Shown here piece after piece: positions 17,628 through 26,728 of a DNA stretch of 64,000 bases. Location: NCBI GenBank assembly GCA_039908535.1, contig JAMOAW010000001.1, forward strand, positions 1 through 64,000, written 5' to 3'. This stretch comes from JAMOAW01 sp039908535 (lineage in GTDB: Bacteria > Pseudomonadota > Magnetococcia > Magnetococcales > JADFZT01). The position numbers and the translations under genes were made by a program. The number at the start of each line of letters is the position of its first letter. Within the stretch, counting starts at the first letter, position 1. The notes under the pieces are model-generated. The model worked only from the letters and a program-made list of their open reading frames with translations, did not search any database and was not told the origin of the DNA.

Positions 17628-19001
17628 TCAAATCGATTTAGCTGCCTCCTCTAGAGATATACGTTTCAATTTACGCCAAAGTGAAACCCGATCAATCCCA
17701 AGAATTTCCGCTGCCAATGTCTGATTACCGTTCGTTTCGACCAAGACAAAACGAATATAATCTTGTGTTATCTCCTCCAATGTAGGCAATTTATCTCCAC
17801 TTTTCCGAAAGGTACGTATTCCATGAAGGCGCAATTCGTCAGGAAGATGCTGTGGGGTGACCATATCCGTATGACAAAGAGCTAAAGCCCGCTCCATAAA
17901 ATTTTCCAATTCTCGAATATTACCAGGAAAATCATAATTATTCAATAAAGCCATCGCCTCTGGTGACAGGATTTTGTCCCCTTTTTCTAATCGTCGTGCG
18001 CCCCGTTTGAGAAAATAATCTGCCAACAAGACGATATCACCCCGTCGCTCTCTAAGGGAAGGAATAGCAAGTTTGACCACGTTTAAACGAAAAAAAAGAT
18101 CCTGCCGAAAACGACCTTGAGCGATGAGGTCCTGAAGATTACAATTGGTTGCGGCGATAAAACGCACATCCACCGGCACTGGTCGAGTTCCTCCCACCCG
18201 TACAATTTCCCGTTCTTGAACCGCCCGTAAAAATTTAACCTGCATAGAAAGGCTCATCTCGGAAATCTCATCCAAAAACAATGTTCCGCCCTGTGCAGCC
18301 TCCATAAAACCAATTTTAGTTGTCACCGCTCCTGTAAAGGCCCCTTTTTCATGTCCAAAAAGTTCACTCGACAAAAGCTCCTCGGTAAATACCCCACAAT
18401 TTACCGCTACAAACGGACCTCCCGGACGTCCGCTATATTGATGTAAATAGTTGGCAACAAGTTCTTTTCCAACACCGCTTTCACCGGTAATCAATACATT
18501 ACACTCGGTAGGAGCGACTTGACGGGCGGTATCCAATAATTTAATCATAACCGGGTCACGCGTAATGATGAGATTGCCCTTTTGAATATGGCACAATTTT
18601 TCCTTAAGTTCCCGATTTTCACGCCGCAAAAATACCTTCTGTATGGCCTCTCTGACCATCTTGCGCACATCTTCTAAACGAAAAGGTTTGGCAATATAAA
18701 AAAAAGCCCCCTCATGCATCGCTTCAACTGCCGATTCCAGGGTAGCAAAACCAGTAATCACGATCACTTCGGTATCTGGCGCGTGCCTTTTACAAGTGCG
18801 CAAAACCTGCATCCCATCGGCACCTTCCATGCGCAAATCTGTCAACACAACGTCAAAAGAGTCTTTTTCCAATAGGGCAACGGCCTCCAACCCATTCTCC
18901 AAACATGTGACCATATACCCTTCCTTACGCATCACATGAGAAAGATTGCGCACAGCAATGGATTCATCGTCAACAATCAACAAACGACCAACAGATGACA
19001 T
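17628..19001 (-). CDS. NtrC-family sigma-54-dependent response regulator
   Basis: 457 residues. REC (1-125, D55 in LTDLRMEG, K105), AAA+ domain with Walker A GESGVGKE (173-180), intact GAFTGA sigma-54 contact loop (220-225), and a Fis-type helix-turn-helix at the C-terminus (GNQTLAAEILGIDRVSLWRKL). GAGGTG lies five bases before ATG 19001. The stop of its partner kinase is about 45 bases upstream. Likely targets are the divergent plus-strand genes, since palindromes at 20526-20662 lie upstream of a good sigma-54 promoter at 20727 (inference). Confidence 0.94.
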   Translation of the reverse strand: MSSVGRLLIVDDESIAVRNLSHVMRKEGYMVTCLENGLEAVALLEKDSFDVVLTDLRMEGADGMQVLRTCKRHAPDTEVIVITGFATLESAVEAMHEGAFFYIAKPFRLEDVRKMVREAIQKVFLRRENRELKEKLCHIQKGNLIITRDPVMIKLLDTARQVAPTECNVLITGESGVGKELVANYLHQYSGRPGGPFVAVNCGVFTEELLSSELFGHEKGAFTGAVTTKIGFMEAAQGGTLFLDEISEMSLSMQVKFLRAVQEREIVRVGGTRPVPVDVRFIAATNCNLQDLIAQGRFRQDLFFRLNVVKLAIPSLRERRGDIVLLADYFLKRGARRLEKGDKILSPEAMALLNNYDFPGNIRELENFMERALALCHTDMVTPQHLPDELRLHGIRTFRKSGDKLPTLEEITQDYIRFVLVETNGNQTLAAEILGIDRVSLWRKLKRISLEEAAKSI

Positions 19002-19045
19002 AACCACACCTCGGCTAACTTAAATAAAATCATAAATAGCAATTA

Positions 19046-20497
19046 TTATGAAGAAACAATTGGTAAACGAATACGAAACAAAGTTCCTTGTCCCAGTTGA
19101 CTTTCAGCAACAATAAATCCCTCATGCTCTTCAACAACATCAAAAACCACTGAAAGCCCCAATCCAGATCCTTTACCAATCGGCTTGGTGGTAAAAAATG
19201 GATCAAAAATACGCGTAAGGTGTTCTTTAGAAATACCCGAACCGGTATCACGAACATGAATTTCCGTCCACGGACTGCGACATCGACCACCAAAAAAATC
19301 AAAAGCGTGTGAAACACGCGCAACCTCTTCCTGAGGGAGAGACTGGATAACCACTTCTCCTTCATCAGTTATGGCATCCAAGGCGTTGGTTAAAAGGTTA
19401 ATAAAGGCTTGTTGCAAACGTTGCCGATCCCCCAATAAAATAAGGTTGGCAGGAAGATCAATTTTAACCCGAATCCTGTTGGGAATGTTTCCTTTGCTAA
19501 AACGAACCACCTCCTGCATCAATTCCAACAATGGAACAGGTTCTTTATGGAACTCCCGGTCACGAGAAAAATCCAATAAAGAGCGAACAATATCCCGCGC
19601 CCGACGCGTCTGCCCATCAATCTGCGCGAGCAACTCCTTTTTATATACCAAATCGTCCAATTCCACCTCTTCAGCAAGAATTTGACAAGAGGTGGAAATA
19701 TTAGAAAGGGGATTATTCAATTCATGAGCTACCCCAGAAAGAAGGGTTCCTAAAGCCGCTAATTTTTCAGTCCGTAACAAATTTTTTTGCCGCAAATCCA
19801 ATTCGTGCAGAACACCATTAAAAGCATTCGTAAGTGACAATATCTCCCGATCGTTGGATTGAATCAAAATTTTAGACGTTTGTCCTCTGGCTACCCGGCT
19901 CATACTCTCTTCAATAGATCGCAAAGGTAAAACAATTCGTTGTGACAAGGCCCTTCCTAACAAAATAACCACCAGGATTACAATCATTAAAGCTATAATC
20001 AATCGAATACGATGCTGCTCTAATGTTTGACCTACTTGAATCCGTTCCGTATTCAATATATCTTCCGCTGAGGTTACGATGACCTTACCAAGATTACGAA
20101 TCTGCAGTTTTGTTTCAACATTTAATTCTTTATAGAGAGAATCAACAATTTGGTTTTGCACCAATTTTTCATATTCAAACAGCCATTTTTTAACTGAATT
20201 AATGCCGTTTTTGTACAAAATATCGAAAATTACCGCCTCATTTAGAGTATTCTTGGCTTGATGCACATAAAATAAAAGGTGATCAAAATCCTCCTTTTGT
20301 TGATACAAAAAATAATTTTTTTCAAAACGCCTCATCTCCAACACATTACTTAACAATAAAAAAGCCTGCTCTCCAACAACCATTCTCTGAGAAACCGTTC
20401 GCAATTCCACTATGGTAAATAGGCTCAAGCATAACGCCATGGCACTGATGGCATAATATCCCATGATCAATTTGGATTGCAGCGAGGTTGATCGCAT
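19046..20497 (-). CDS. Membrane sensor histidine kinase, NtrB/ZraS type
   Basis: 483 residues. Helix 11-31, a helical periplasmic sensor with RRFEKNYFLYQ (resembling helical bimodular or 4-helix sensors), helix 165-182 and HAMP 183-237. The kinase core has H258 in GVAHELNNPLSNI and an ATPase with NLLTNALDA, DTGSGI and GKGSGLGLS. The HELNNPL form is typical of kinases paired with NtrC-type regulators, and the partner gene follows directly. AGGAGG is seven bases before the ATG. The FEKNYFLYQ motif is common in sensors of small anions or metals, but the ligand cannot be read from sequence. Confidence 0.93.
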   Translation of the reverse strand: MRSTSLQSKLIMGYYAISAMALCLSLFTIVELRTVSQRMVVGEQAFLLLSNVLEMRRFEKNYFLYQQKEDFDHLLFYVHQAKNTLNEAVIFDILYKNGINSVKKWLFEYEKLVQNQIVDSLYKELNVETKLQIRNLGKVIVTSAEDILNTERIQVGQTLEQHRIRLIIALMIVILVVILLGRALSQRIVLPLRSIEESMSRVARGQTSKILIQSNDREILSLTNAFNGVLHELDLRQKNLLRTEKLAALGTLLSGVAHELNNPLSNISTSCQILAEEVELDDLVYKKELLAQIDGQTRRARDIVRSLLDFSRDREFHKEPVPLLELMQEVVRFSKGNIPNRIRVKIDLPANLILLGDRQRLQQAFINLLTNALDAITDEGEVVIQSLPQEEVARVSHAFDFFGGRCRSPWTEIHVRDTGSGISKEHLTRIFDPFFTTKPIGKGSGLGLSVVFDVVEEHEGFIVAESQLGQGTLFRIRLPIVSS

Positions 20498-20525
20498 AAA
20501 ATACCTCCTTGGCTAGAAACAAACT

Positions 20526-20662
20526 ATTGCAGTTTGCAATACTCTATACATATTTGCAACACACAAAATAAAATAAAAAATTATTCTAAAAAAACAAATA
20601 AATACATACTAATCACCCATATTTTTCCTTCCAATTATTTTACAATGTTGCAAAATTCAACA
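20526..20662 (+). promoter_or_regulatory. Putative NtrC-type upstream activating sites
   Basis: Two inverted repeats lie in the divergent region: ATTGCAGTTTGCAAT (20526-20540, 6-bp arms) and TGTTGCAAAATTCAACA (20646-20662, 5-bp arms). An extra TTGCAA half-site is at about 20555. They are 70-200 bases upstream of the sigma-54 promoter at 20727, the usual enhancer distance. The TTGCA/TGCAA half-site recurs at 38083-38105 beside the second NtrC-type system. Confidence 0.5.
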
Positions 20663-20726
20663 CAATCAAGAAATCTATACGACCATAAAACGAATCAACA
20701 TATTGATATTTATATATTATTTATAA

Positions 20727-20744
20727 TTGGTCCAGTCTATGCAG
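20727..20744 (+). promoter_or_regulatory. Putative sigma-54 promoter (-24/-12)
   Basis: TTGGTCCAGTCTATGCAG has GG and GC separated by exactly ten bases, matching the -24/-12 pattern. It stands about 54 bases before the start of the small gene at 20798. Its TCTATGCAG half is shared with the minus-strand element at 41224-41207. Confidence 0.6.
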
Positions 20745-20797
20745 ATCGAAATTAAATAGAGAGTATCATTCCAACTCCCTTTTTGATGAGGATCATA

Positions 20798-21010
20798 ATG
20801 GACCCCAAATTAAACGCCTTGGATCGCCTCTTTATGGCTATAACCTTTGCAGAGGCGGACGAACCAGAAACAGCAAAACAAATACTTAAACAAAATCAAA
20901 AAGATCATCCGGAAAAAAAACACCAGATTCTATCGTCTATCCCATATGAACATTCTGGAGAAAATCTGAAAAATAAATTAGATGCGAAGGCATACGCCCA
21001 CATGGGTTGA
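20798..21010 (+). CDS. Small conserved-looking protein, unknown function
   Basis: About 70 residues starting MDPKLNALDRLFMAITFAEA. AGGA lies six bases before ATG 20798; the earlier ATG at 20783 has no such site. The first half is an amphipathic helix with LDRLFMAITFAEADEPETA. The rest is hydrophilic and rich in Lys and Gln. It is the first gene after the sigma-54 promoter at 20727, ahead of the SulP permease, so it may be a regulatory partner of the transport genes (inference). I cannot name a family. Confidence 0.6.
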   Translation: MDPKLNALDRLFMAITFAEADEPETAKQILKQNQKDHPEKKHQILSSIPYEHSGENLKNKLDAKAYAHMG

Positions 21011-21195
21011 GTTTGATATAGCTTAAAAATAGATAAAAAAAACGTAACATTTTTTTCAATCTACAATCGAAGCACACATAGAAAACTTGATGCGGTTTAA
21101 AGCAAACAAACCCTCACCTCGCTCATTTTCTATATAAAACTTAAAAAATGGTCACTACTGCCATTCCTAAATCTTTTTTTTATTTATTAAAAATA

Positions 21196-21261
21196 ACGAG
21201 GGGGTCTGAGGAATTCCCCAAGGTTTTGTTTCTGCTTTTTTACCCGCAGGGCATTATGTTC
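21196..21261 (+). repeat. Intergenic hairpin repeat, copy 7 (forward, right half only)
   Basis: Only the second half survives (GAGGGGGTCTGAGG, CCCCAAGGTTTTG, CCCGCAGGGCATTATGTT). It lies between the small gene and the SulP gene, and the remaining hairpins are weakened. The rest of 21011-21303 shows no gene. Confidence 0.75.
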
Positions 21262-21303
21262 AAAATTGAAAAACGATAGTTTAAGATAAATAGGATAGAT
21301 TGT

Positions 21304-23055
21304 ATGCGCAGCATCTCAAAATATTTTCCGTTTGTTAATTGGTTTCCAATGAACCGCCAAACCTTACAGGCCGATTTACTCTCTGGCATTACGGTGGCAT
21401 TGGTATTGATCCCCCAATCCATGGCCTATGCCAACTTAGCTGGATTACCGGCCTATTATGGTCTTTACGCCGCATTTCTTCCTGGTGCGTGTGCTGCTCT
21501 ATTTGGTTCATCCAAACAATTGGCCACTGGACCAGTTGCCGTGGTCTCCCTTTTGACGGCTTCTGCTCTGCTCCCTTTTGCCGAAGCGGGCAGCGAACAG
21601 TTCGTCTCCTTGGCCATTTTAATGTCATTTTTAATTGGTATCGTACAACTGATTTTGGGATTTTTTCGTTTGGGTGTTGTGGTCAATTTTCTCTCCCATC
21701 CTGTTATTCTTGGTTTTACCAATGCAGCGGCACTCATCATCGGTCTTTCGCAACTTTCCAAAATTTTTGGTGTTAAAATGGGAAGAAGCGAACATTTTTT
21801 AAATGACATTTGGGGCGTGTTTCAGCAACTCAATACCACCCATTGGCCAACATTCATATTTGGCGTTATTGCCTTTACCATTATGTTTGGCCTAAAAAAA
21901 ACGCGACCGAAATATCCAAATGTTTTAATTGCCGTTGTTTTGACCACCCTACTGAGTTGGTCTCTAGGCTTTCAAGAGATGGGCGGTAAAGTGGTTGGAG
22001 AGATTCCACAAGGATTGCCCTCTATTGCCCTACCCACATTTCATTTAGATCTCATCAACAACCTGTTCAGCAGTGCCATTATCATCGCCTTAGTTGGCTT
22101 TATGGAGGCAATCTCTATTGCCAAAGCCATGGCAGCCCGGACCAAAGATTGTCTAAATCCCAACCAAGAGTTGATTGGTCAAGGTATCGGTAACATCATC
22201 GGCAGCTTGACTCAAGCCTATCCAACCTCTGGCTCCTTTTCACGCTCTGCGGTCAACATAGATGCTGGAGCCAAAACGGGCTTATCCTCTATTTTTACCT
22301 CCTTGATGGTTTTGATCACATTACTTTATCTCACTCCTTTGCTCTTTTTTCTTCCAGAGGCTGTTTTGGCCGCCGTCATCATGATGGCCGTTGTTGGACT
22401 CATTAATGTTCAAGCCATACAACATGCTTGGCACGCCAACCGCCACGATGGGATCTCTGCTCTTGTTACGTTTTTTGCCACCTTGGGCTTTGCCCCGCAC
22501 CTGGATGAAGGCATCATGGTTGGTGCAGGATTGGCTATCCTCTTATATTTATATCGCACCATGCGCCCACGGGTCGCCACCTTGGGACTTTACCCAGATG
22601 GCACCCTACGTGATATCGCGATCCATCCAGATCTACCAACCGATCCCAAAATTATCGTCGTACGCTTTGATGGCCAACTCTATTTTGCCAATGTCTCTTA
22701 CTTTGAAGAGATGCTCCTCGCTGCCGTAGCAACCAATCCAAATGCCAAATATCTTCTGGTGGTTGGGGATGGCATCAATCAACTTGATGCCTCAGGAGAA
22801 GAGGTCATCCGGCATATTGCCATACGATTACAAAAAATTGGCATCACGATCATTTTCTCTGGCTTAAAACGCCAAGTATTGAATGTCTTACACGCCACAG
22901 GCCTATTTGAACTTTTAGGTGGAGAAGCCAATCTCTTTGCCACTGAACAGATCGCTTTAATCAATATTTACGAACGGTTAGGAGATAAAACAAACCATCC
23001 ATTGCTTTTTTCCATGGCTATGGAAAAAGAAAACCTGATAGACCATGCCGCCTAG
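21304..23055 (+). CDS. SulP-family anion permease with STAS domain (module 1)
   Basis: 583 residues. About 10-12 membrane helices begin with the SulP signature region (LLSGITVALVLIPQSMAYAN, GLYAAFLPG). A C-terminal cytoplasmic STAS domain covers about 430-550 (IIVVRFDGQLYFANVSYFEE, LDASGEEVIRHI). SulP proteins carry sulfate, bicarbonate or other anions across the inner membrane. With TSUP, Usp and cysC genes nearby, sulfate is the favoured substrate (inference). ATG 21304 has AGGATAGA upstream. A second SulP at 28300 has the same architecture. Confidence 0.93.
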   Translation: MRSISKYFPFVNWFPMNRQTLQADLLSGITVALVLIPQSMAYANLAGLPAYYGLYAAFLPGACAALFGSSKQLATGPVAVVSLLTASALLPFAEAGSEQFVSLAILMSFLIGIVQLILGFFRLGVVVNFLSHPVILGFTNAAALIIGLSQLSKIFGVKMGRSEHFLNDIWGVFQQLNTTHWPTFIFGVIAFTIMFGLKKTRPKYPNVLIAVVLTTLLSWSLGFQEMGGKVVGEIPQGLPSIALPTFHLDLINNLFSSAIIIALVGFMEAISIAKAMAARTKDCLNPNQELIGQGIGNIIGSLTQAYPTSGSFSRSAVNIDAGAKTGLSSIFTSLMVLITLLYLTPLLFFLPEAVLAAVIMMAVVGLINVQAIQHAWHANRHDGISALVTFFATLGFAPHLDEGIMVGAGLAILLYLYRTMRPRVATLGLYPDGTLRDIAIHPDLPTDPKIIVVRFDGQLYFANVSYFEEMLLAAVATNPNAKYLLVVGDGINQLDASGEEVIRHIAIRLQKIGITIIFSGLKRQVLNVLHATGLFELLGGEANLFATEQIALINIYERLGDKTNHPLLFSMAMEKENLIDHAA

Positions 23056-23237
23056 GAATCATCAAAAATCTGTTTTTTTTTGGAGAATATATGACATGTA
23101 ACTAAATTATAAAATAACATTTACCAATACATAAAAAAATACCAAATAACGGGTATACAACAGACAAATGCCAACATTTGACAGAAGAGGAGTGCCGTAA
23201 AAAAGCTATTGCGGAAACCATCCAGAAAGAGTAGATT

Positions 23238-23274
23238 GTCTTTTTTAAAATTCATCGACTAATGAATTTTTAAA
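23238..23274. terminator. A/T-rich hairpin after the SulP gene
   Basis: TTTTTTAAAATTCAT and ATGAATTTTTAAAAAA flank a six-base loop, giving a symmetric A/T stem that could stop transcription from either side. It lies between the SulP and TSUP genes. No gene is seen in 23056-23342. Confidence 0.45.
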
Positions 23275-23342
23275 AAAATACAAATCTACAAAACAAATGG
23301 ACTTGGCTTTCGCTTCGCTTAAAAATAGAGGAACCAGCAAAA

Positions 23343-24299
23343 ATGCACTGCAAAAAAATATATTTTATTCTCGGAATTTTGATCCTTGTTCTACTTTACA
23401 CCGATTTTACCTTGGCAGCAGATGGGGCGGTTACACAACCCATAGAGCAAGAAAATATGCCCTGGTGGGTATGGGCATTAGCTTTGTTTGTGGTCTCTTT
23501 TTTGCTAGGAATTGTCGCTGTACTAGGTGGCGTTGGCGGCGGGGTTTTGTTTGTCCCCATCGTCAGTGGTTTTTTCTTTCCCTTTCATCTTGATTTTGTC
23601 CGCGGGGCGGGTTTATTGGTTGCCCTGGCGGGTGCTTTGGCGGCAGGACCAGGTCTGCTGAAAAGCGGTATGGCCAACCTGCGACTTGCCATGCCTTTGG
23701 CACTGATTGCCTCAACTTCTGCCATCATTGGGGCCATTATGGGGCTTGCCCTAAAACCACAGATCATACAACTCTGTCTTGGCATTACCATTTTGGCCAT
23801 CGTCTTTCTGATGTGGAAAGCAAAAAAATCCGAACGTCCCGACGTTCCCGTAGCCGACCCTATTTCAACAGCCCTCTCTATTCATGGCATCTATTATGAT
23901 GCTGCTAGTAAAAAAGAGATCGATTGGAAAGTCCATCGTACCCCCATTGCCTTAGGACTATTTATAATTATCGGTATTATGGCCGGTATGTTCGGTCTCG
24001 GGGCTGGCTGGGCCAATGTTCCTGTACTGAATTTGGTCATGGGTGCGCCACTCAAGGTCTCCGTTGCCACCAGTAAATTTATGCTCTCCATTGTGGACAC
24101 TTCAGCCGCCTGGGTCTACATCAACCAAGGGGCCATTATGGCGGTGATTGCCATTCCCTCTATCCTTGGTATTATGATGGGATCTTTGATCGGCGTTCGT
24201 CTGCTGACCAGAGTCAATGCCGCTGTTGTCCGCAAAGTGGTCCTTCTTATGCTACTATTTGCTGGTGGGCGGGCCCTCATGAAGGGAATAGGCATGTGA
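23343..24299 (+). CDS. TSUP (TauE/SafE) family permease, module 1
   Basis: 318 residues. A signal-peptide-like first helix is followed by about eight membrane helices in two repeats. The glycine-rich GVGGGVLFVPIV and GLGAGWANVPVLNLVMGAP blocks are hallmarks of TSUP proteins. The family exports sulfite, organosulfonates or sulfoacetate, or moves related sulfur anions. A soluble insertion lies between the two halves (about residues 165-200). It is followed by a small membrane protein and a universal stress protein on the same strand. Confidence 0.9.
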   Translation: MHCKKIYFILGILILVLLYTDFTLAADGAVTQPIEQENMPWWVWALALFVVSFLLGIVAVLGGVGGGVLFVPIVSGFFFPFHLDFVRGAGLLVALAGALAAGPGLLKSGMANLRLAMPLALIASTSAIIGAIMGLALKPQIIQLCLGITILAIVFLMWKAKKSERPDVPVADPISTALSIHGIYYDAASKKEIDWKVHRTPIALGLFIIIGIMAGMFGLGAGWANVPVLNLVMGAPLKVSVATSKFMLSIVDTSAAWVYINQGAIMAVIAIPSILGIMMGSLIGVRLLTRVNAAVVRKVVLLMLLFAGGRALMKGIGM

Positions 24300-24359
24300 C
24301 CATACAATTTTCCAAAAAGACATTTCATTTTAAAAATGACATACAAAAGGAGACATAAC

Positions 24360-24785
24360 ATGTCTTATAATGTGGGTTCCAATCCCTATGTTACTGAAGA
24401 ACAGCGTATCTATGCCCAATGGCTGGGAGTTGGCTGGAAAACCGGTTTTGTGATTATGGTGCTTTTTTTCTTGCTATACATCTCTGGAGCCTTGCCTCCA
24501 TATATTCCATTGGACCAAGTAGACAAATACTGGGCAATGTCCGCTCCTGAATACCTCAAATCAGCCCAATTACATACAGGTTGGTCATGGATTTATTTGA
24601 TTGATAGAGGAGATTTTCTCAATTTTGGGGGAATTGCGTTTCTTGCTATTATCACATCCATTTGTTTTTTACGGCTGCTACCTGAATTTATACGCCAAAA
24701 AGACAAAATTTTTACCACAATTGTGGTCCTTGAAACCATCATATTATCGCTAGCGGCCTCTGGTATTCTCGTCGTTGGTCACTGA
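24360..24785 (+). CDS. Small three-helix membrane protein in the sulfur island
   Basis: About 141 residues from ATG 24360, which has AAAGGAG seven bases upstream. Hydrophobic helices lie near residues 25-45, 92-110 and 118-138. The periplasmic loop between the first two holds LPPYIPLDQVDKYW and SAQLHTGWSWIYLIDRGDF. I do not recognise a named family. Placement between a TSUP permease and a universal stress protein suggests an accessory role in transport (inference). Module 2 has a different small membrane protein in the equivalent place. Confidence 0.75.
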   Translation: MSYNVGSNPYVTEEQRIYAQWLGVGWKTGFVIMVLFFLLYISGALPPYIPLDQVDKYWAMSAPEYLKSAQLHTGWSWIYLIDRGDFLNFGGIAFLAIITSICFLRLLPEFIRQKDKIFTTIVVLETIILSLAASGILVVGH

Positions 24786-24805
24786 TTTATAGCAGGGAGA
24801 TCCTT

Positions 24806-25654
24806 ATGACCCTTTCGCAACTATCGCCTACAGGACGATTTGAAAAAATTCTCGTAGCCAGCGATAAATCCGAATACACTGAAAGTGCAGAACAATTGGC
24901 CATTGATTTGGCCAAAATCACGGGTGCCCATCTCACCATCATGAACATGGTACTCTCCAACCCAGAATATGATGTGCTGGCCGCCGATCTTCTGGCCAAA
25001 AAAGAACAGGAAACCTCTGATTTTCTGCTAAACTTTAAAAATAAAGCAGAAAAACAAGGCGTTGTTTGTGAGCCATTACTCATGCGAGGCCTCTATCCTC
25101 ACGATGAAATTCTTGAAGCCGCCGAAAAGATAAACGCCGATCTCATTATTATGGGGCGCCGAGGGCATCGAGGATTGGCCCGCCTGATGGTAGGAGATGC
25201 GACCGCTCGTGTTGTGGCAGAAGCCCGTTGCCAAGTTCTCGTTGTACCGCGTCACACAAACCTGTGGAAAAAACGCATCTTGCTCGCAACAGACGGTTCC
25301 CGTTTTAGCGATGCCGCTGCGGTAACCGCCTGTATTCTGGCCAAGCTCACAGAGGTTCCCTTGATCGTTATGAACGCCTGCGTCAATACTTCTTACGAAA
25401 ATCTCTGCATTGAGTCAGAACGTATTATAGCGCGTGTCGTTCAGCATGCCAATGCACAAGGCGTCACCACCGAAGCCTCTATCATTGAAGGCCAACCAGT
25501 GCAGGCCATCTTGGATGCCATACAACGACAAAATGTGGATTTGTTGATCGGTGGAAGCCATGGAAAAACTGGTATGAAAAAAGTTTTTCTAGGAAGCGTC
25601 ATGGAACGGGTTATCGGTAAGGCGACCTGCCCGGTATTAACCGTCAAAGGATAA
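24806..25654 (+). CDS. Universal stress protein with two Usp domains
   Basis: 282 residues made of two UspA domains (about 10-150 and 155-282). Both carry the ATP-binding G-x2-G-x9-G(S/T) pattern: GRRGHRGLARLMVGDATARV in the first and GKTGMKKVFLGSVMERV in the second. It is the last gene of module 1, 20 bases after the small membrane protein. GGGAG precedes the ATG. Usp proteins near transporters often bind nucleotides and adjust transport activity; that role here is inferred. Confidence 0.92.
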   Translation: MTLSQLSPTGRFEKILVASDKSEYTESAEQLAIDLAKITGAHLTIMNMVLSNPEYDVLAADLLAKKEQETSDFLLNFKNKAEKQGVVCEPLLMRGLYPHDEILEAAEKINADLIIMGRRGHRGLARLMVGDATARVVAEARCQVLVVPRHTNLWKKRILLATDGSRFSDAAAVTACILAKLTEVPLIVMNACVNTSYENLCIESERIIARVVQHANAQGVTTEASIIEGQPVQAILDAIQRQNVDLLIGGSHGKTGMKKVFLGSVMERVIGKATCPVLTVKG

Positions 25655-25738
25655 TGCTGAACCGGTAACAATTTGATAACCTTTTTGGAAAAAAAAGACA
25701 TATAATAGATTCTTCACTAGATGGCATCGCGCGTTGAT

Positions 25739-25842
25739 GTATCGAAACATTAAAAATCAAACCATGAGGGGGTGGGGGGATGGAGGAGGACCGCCCCCCC
25801 AAGGTTTTGATTTTAATTTGTTGCCCGAAGGGCATCATGTTC
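25739..25842 (+). repeat. Intergenic hairpin repeat, copy 8 (forward, internally deleted)
   Basis: It has the GTATCG start and CATCATGTTC end, but the middle A/T part and one hairpin are fused. It stands directly next to copy 9, forming a tandem pair. Confidence 0.8.
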
Positions 25843-25844
25843 AT

Positions 25845-26002
25845 ATATCGAAAAAATAACAATCAAGACCTTGGGGGGGGCGGAGAACCGCCCCCCAATC
25901 CCCCCACCCTTTTCTTTTAATACTTAAAAAAAAGAGGGGGTTTGGGGGGATTCATCCCCCAAGGTTTTGATTTTAATTTATTGCCCGAAGGGCATCATGT
26001 TC
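25845..26002 (+). repeat. Intergenic hairpin repeat, copy 9 (forward, full length)
   Basis: One of the best-preserved copies, running from TATATCGAAAAAATAACAATC to GGGCATCATGTTC. It ends 24 bases before the response-regulator gene. Any promoter for that gene must lie within or before the repeat. Confidence 0.92.
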
Positions 26003-26026
26003 GCGCTGAGGACGTAAAAAAAACAC

Positions 26027-26728
26027 ATGACGATGTCACCCCATTTACGCATTCTCATCATTGAAGACAATGCCGATTTAACGGCTAATCTTTCCGACTA
26101 TTTTGAAGAAAAAGGCCACACAGTCGATTCCGCTCTGGATGGCATCACTGGCTTGCATTTAGGCTTGGTCCATGATTTCGACATCATCATTTTAGACTTA
26201 ATGTTGCCCGGTTTGGATGGCATCACGCTTTGTCAAAAATTACGCCAGGAAGGGAAAAAAAACACCCCAATACTCATGCTGACGGCACGCAATAGCCTGG
26301 ACGATAAAGTGGCAGGCTTTGCCAGTGGCACGGACGATTATCTCGTTAAACCATTTGCCCTTAAAGAGTTGGAAATGCGCATCTACGCTTTGACCAAACG
26401 GGCAAGTGGTCTGCTGACACGTAAAGTGCTCCAGGTGGGAGATTTAGAATACAATTTGGAAACCATGCAGGTGCGACGTGCCAATCAACTGGTGGAATTG
26501 CCAGCCATTCCCTTACGCATCCTTGAACTTCTTATGAACCGATCCCCTGGCGTGGTCTGGCGACACGACATTGAAAATACAGTCTGGGGTGATTCTCCTC
26601 CAGATAGCGATGCCTTACGGGTCCATATGCACACTCTACGCACCGCCATCCATATCTCTGGCAAACCCCCCATGCTCCACACCCTGCGCGGGGTTGGCTA
26701 CCAACTAACGGTTCCTGATGCAGCGTAG
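26027..26728 (+). CDS. OmpR/PhoB-family response regulator
   Basis: 233 residues. REC (residues 7-120, D57 in ILDLMLPGLDG, K107 in VKPF) and a C-terminal winged helix (about 140-230, with LRVHMHTLRTAI and TLRGVGYQL). OmpR-type regulators bind direct repeats about 10-11 bp apart. Such repeats stand before the SulP gene at 28300 and the TSUP operon at 30862, which makes these the likely targets (inference). The stop codon overlaps the partner kinase's start by 11 bases. Confidence 0.95.
   Translation: MTMSPHLRILIIEDNADLTANLSDYFEEKGHTVDSALDGITGLHLGLVHDFDIIILDLMLPGLDGITLCQKLRQEGKKNTPILMLTARNSLDDKVAGFASGTDDYLVKPFALKELEMRIYALTKRASGLLTRKVLQVGDLEYNLETMQVRRANQLVELPAIPLRILELLMNRSPGVVWRHDIENTVWGDSPPDSDALRVHMHTLRTAIHISGKPPMLHTLRGVGYQLTVPDAA

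Noticed and set aside
20534..20755. A 73-residue frame in the divergent regulatory region
   Set aside because: It covers the palindromes and sigma-54 promoter, has Ile/Asn/Tyr-rich composition and no ribosome-binding site.
23303..23320. Sigma-54-like GG-N10-GC spacing before the first TSUP gene
   Set aside because: The expected start would lie inside the ribosome-binding site of the TSUP gene, and the -12 part (TCGCTT) is weak.
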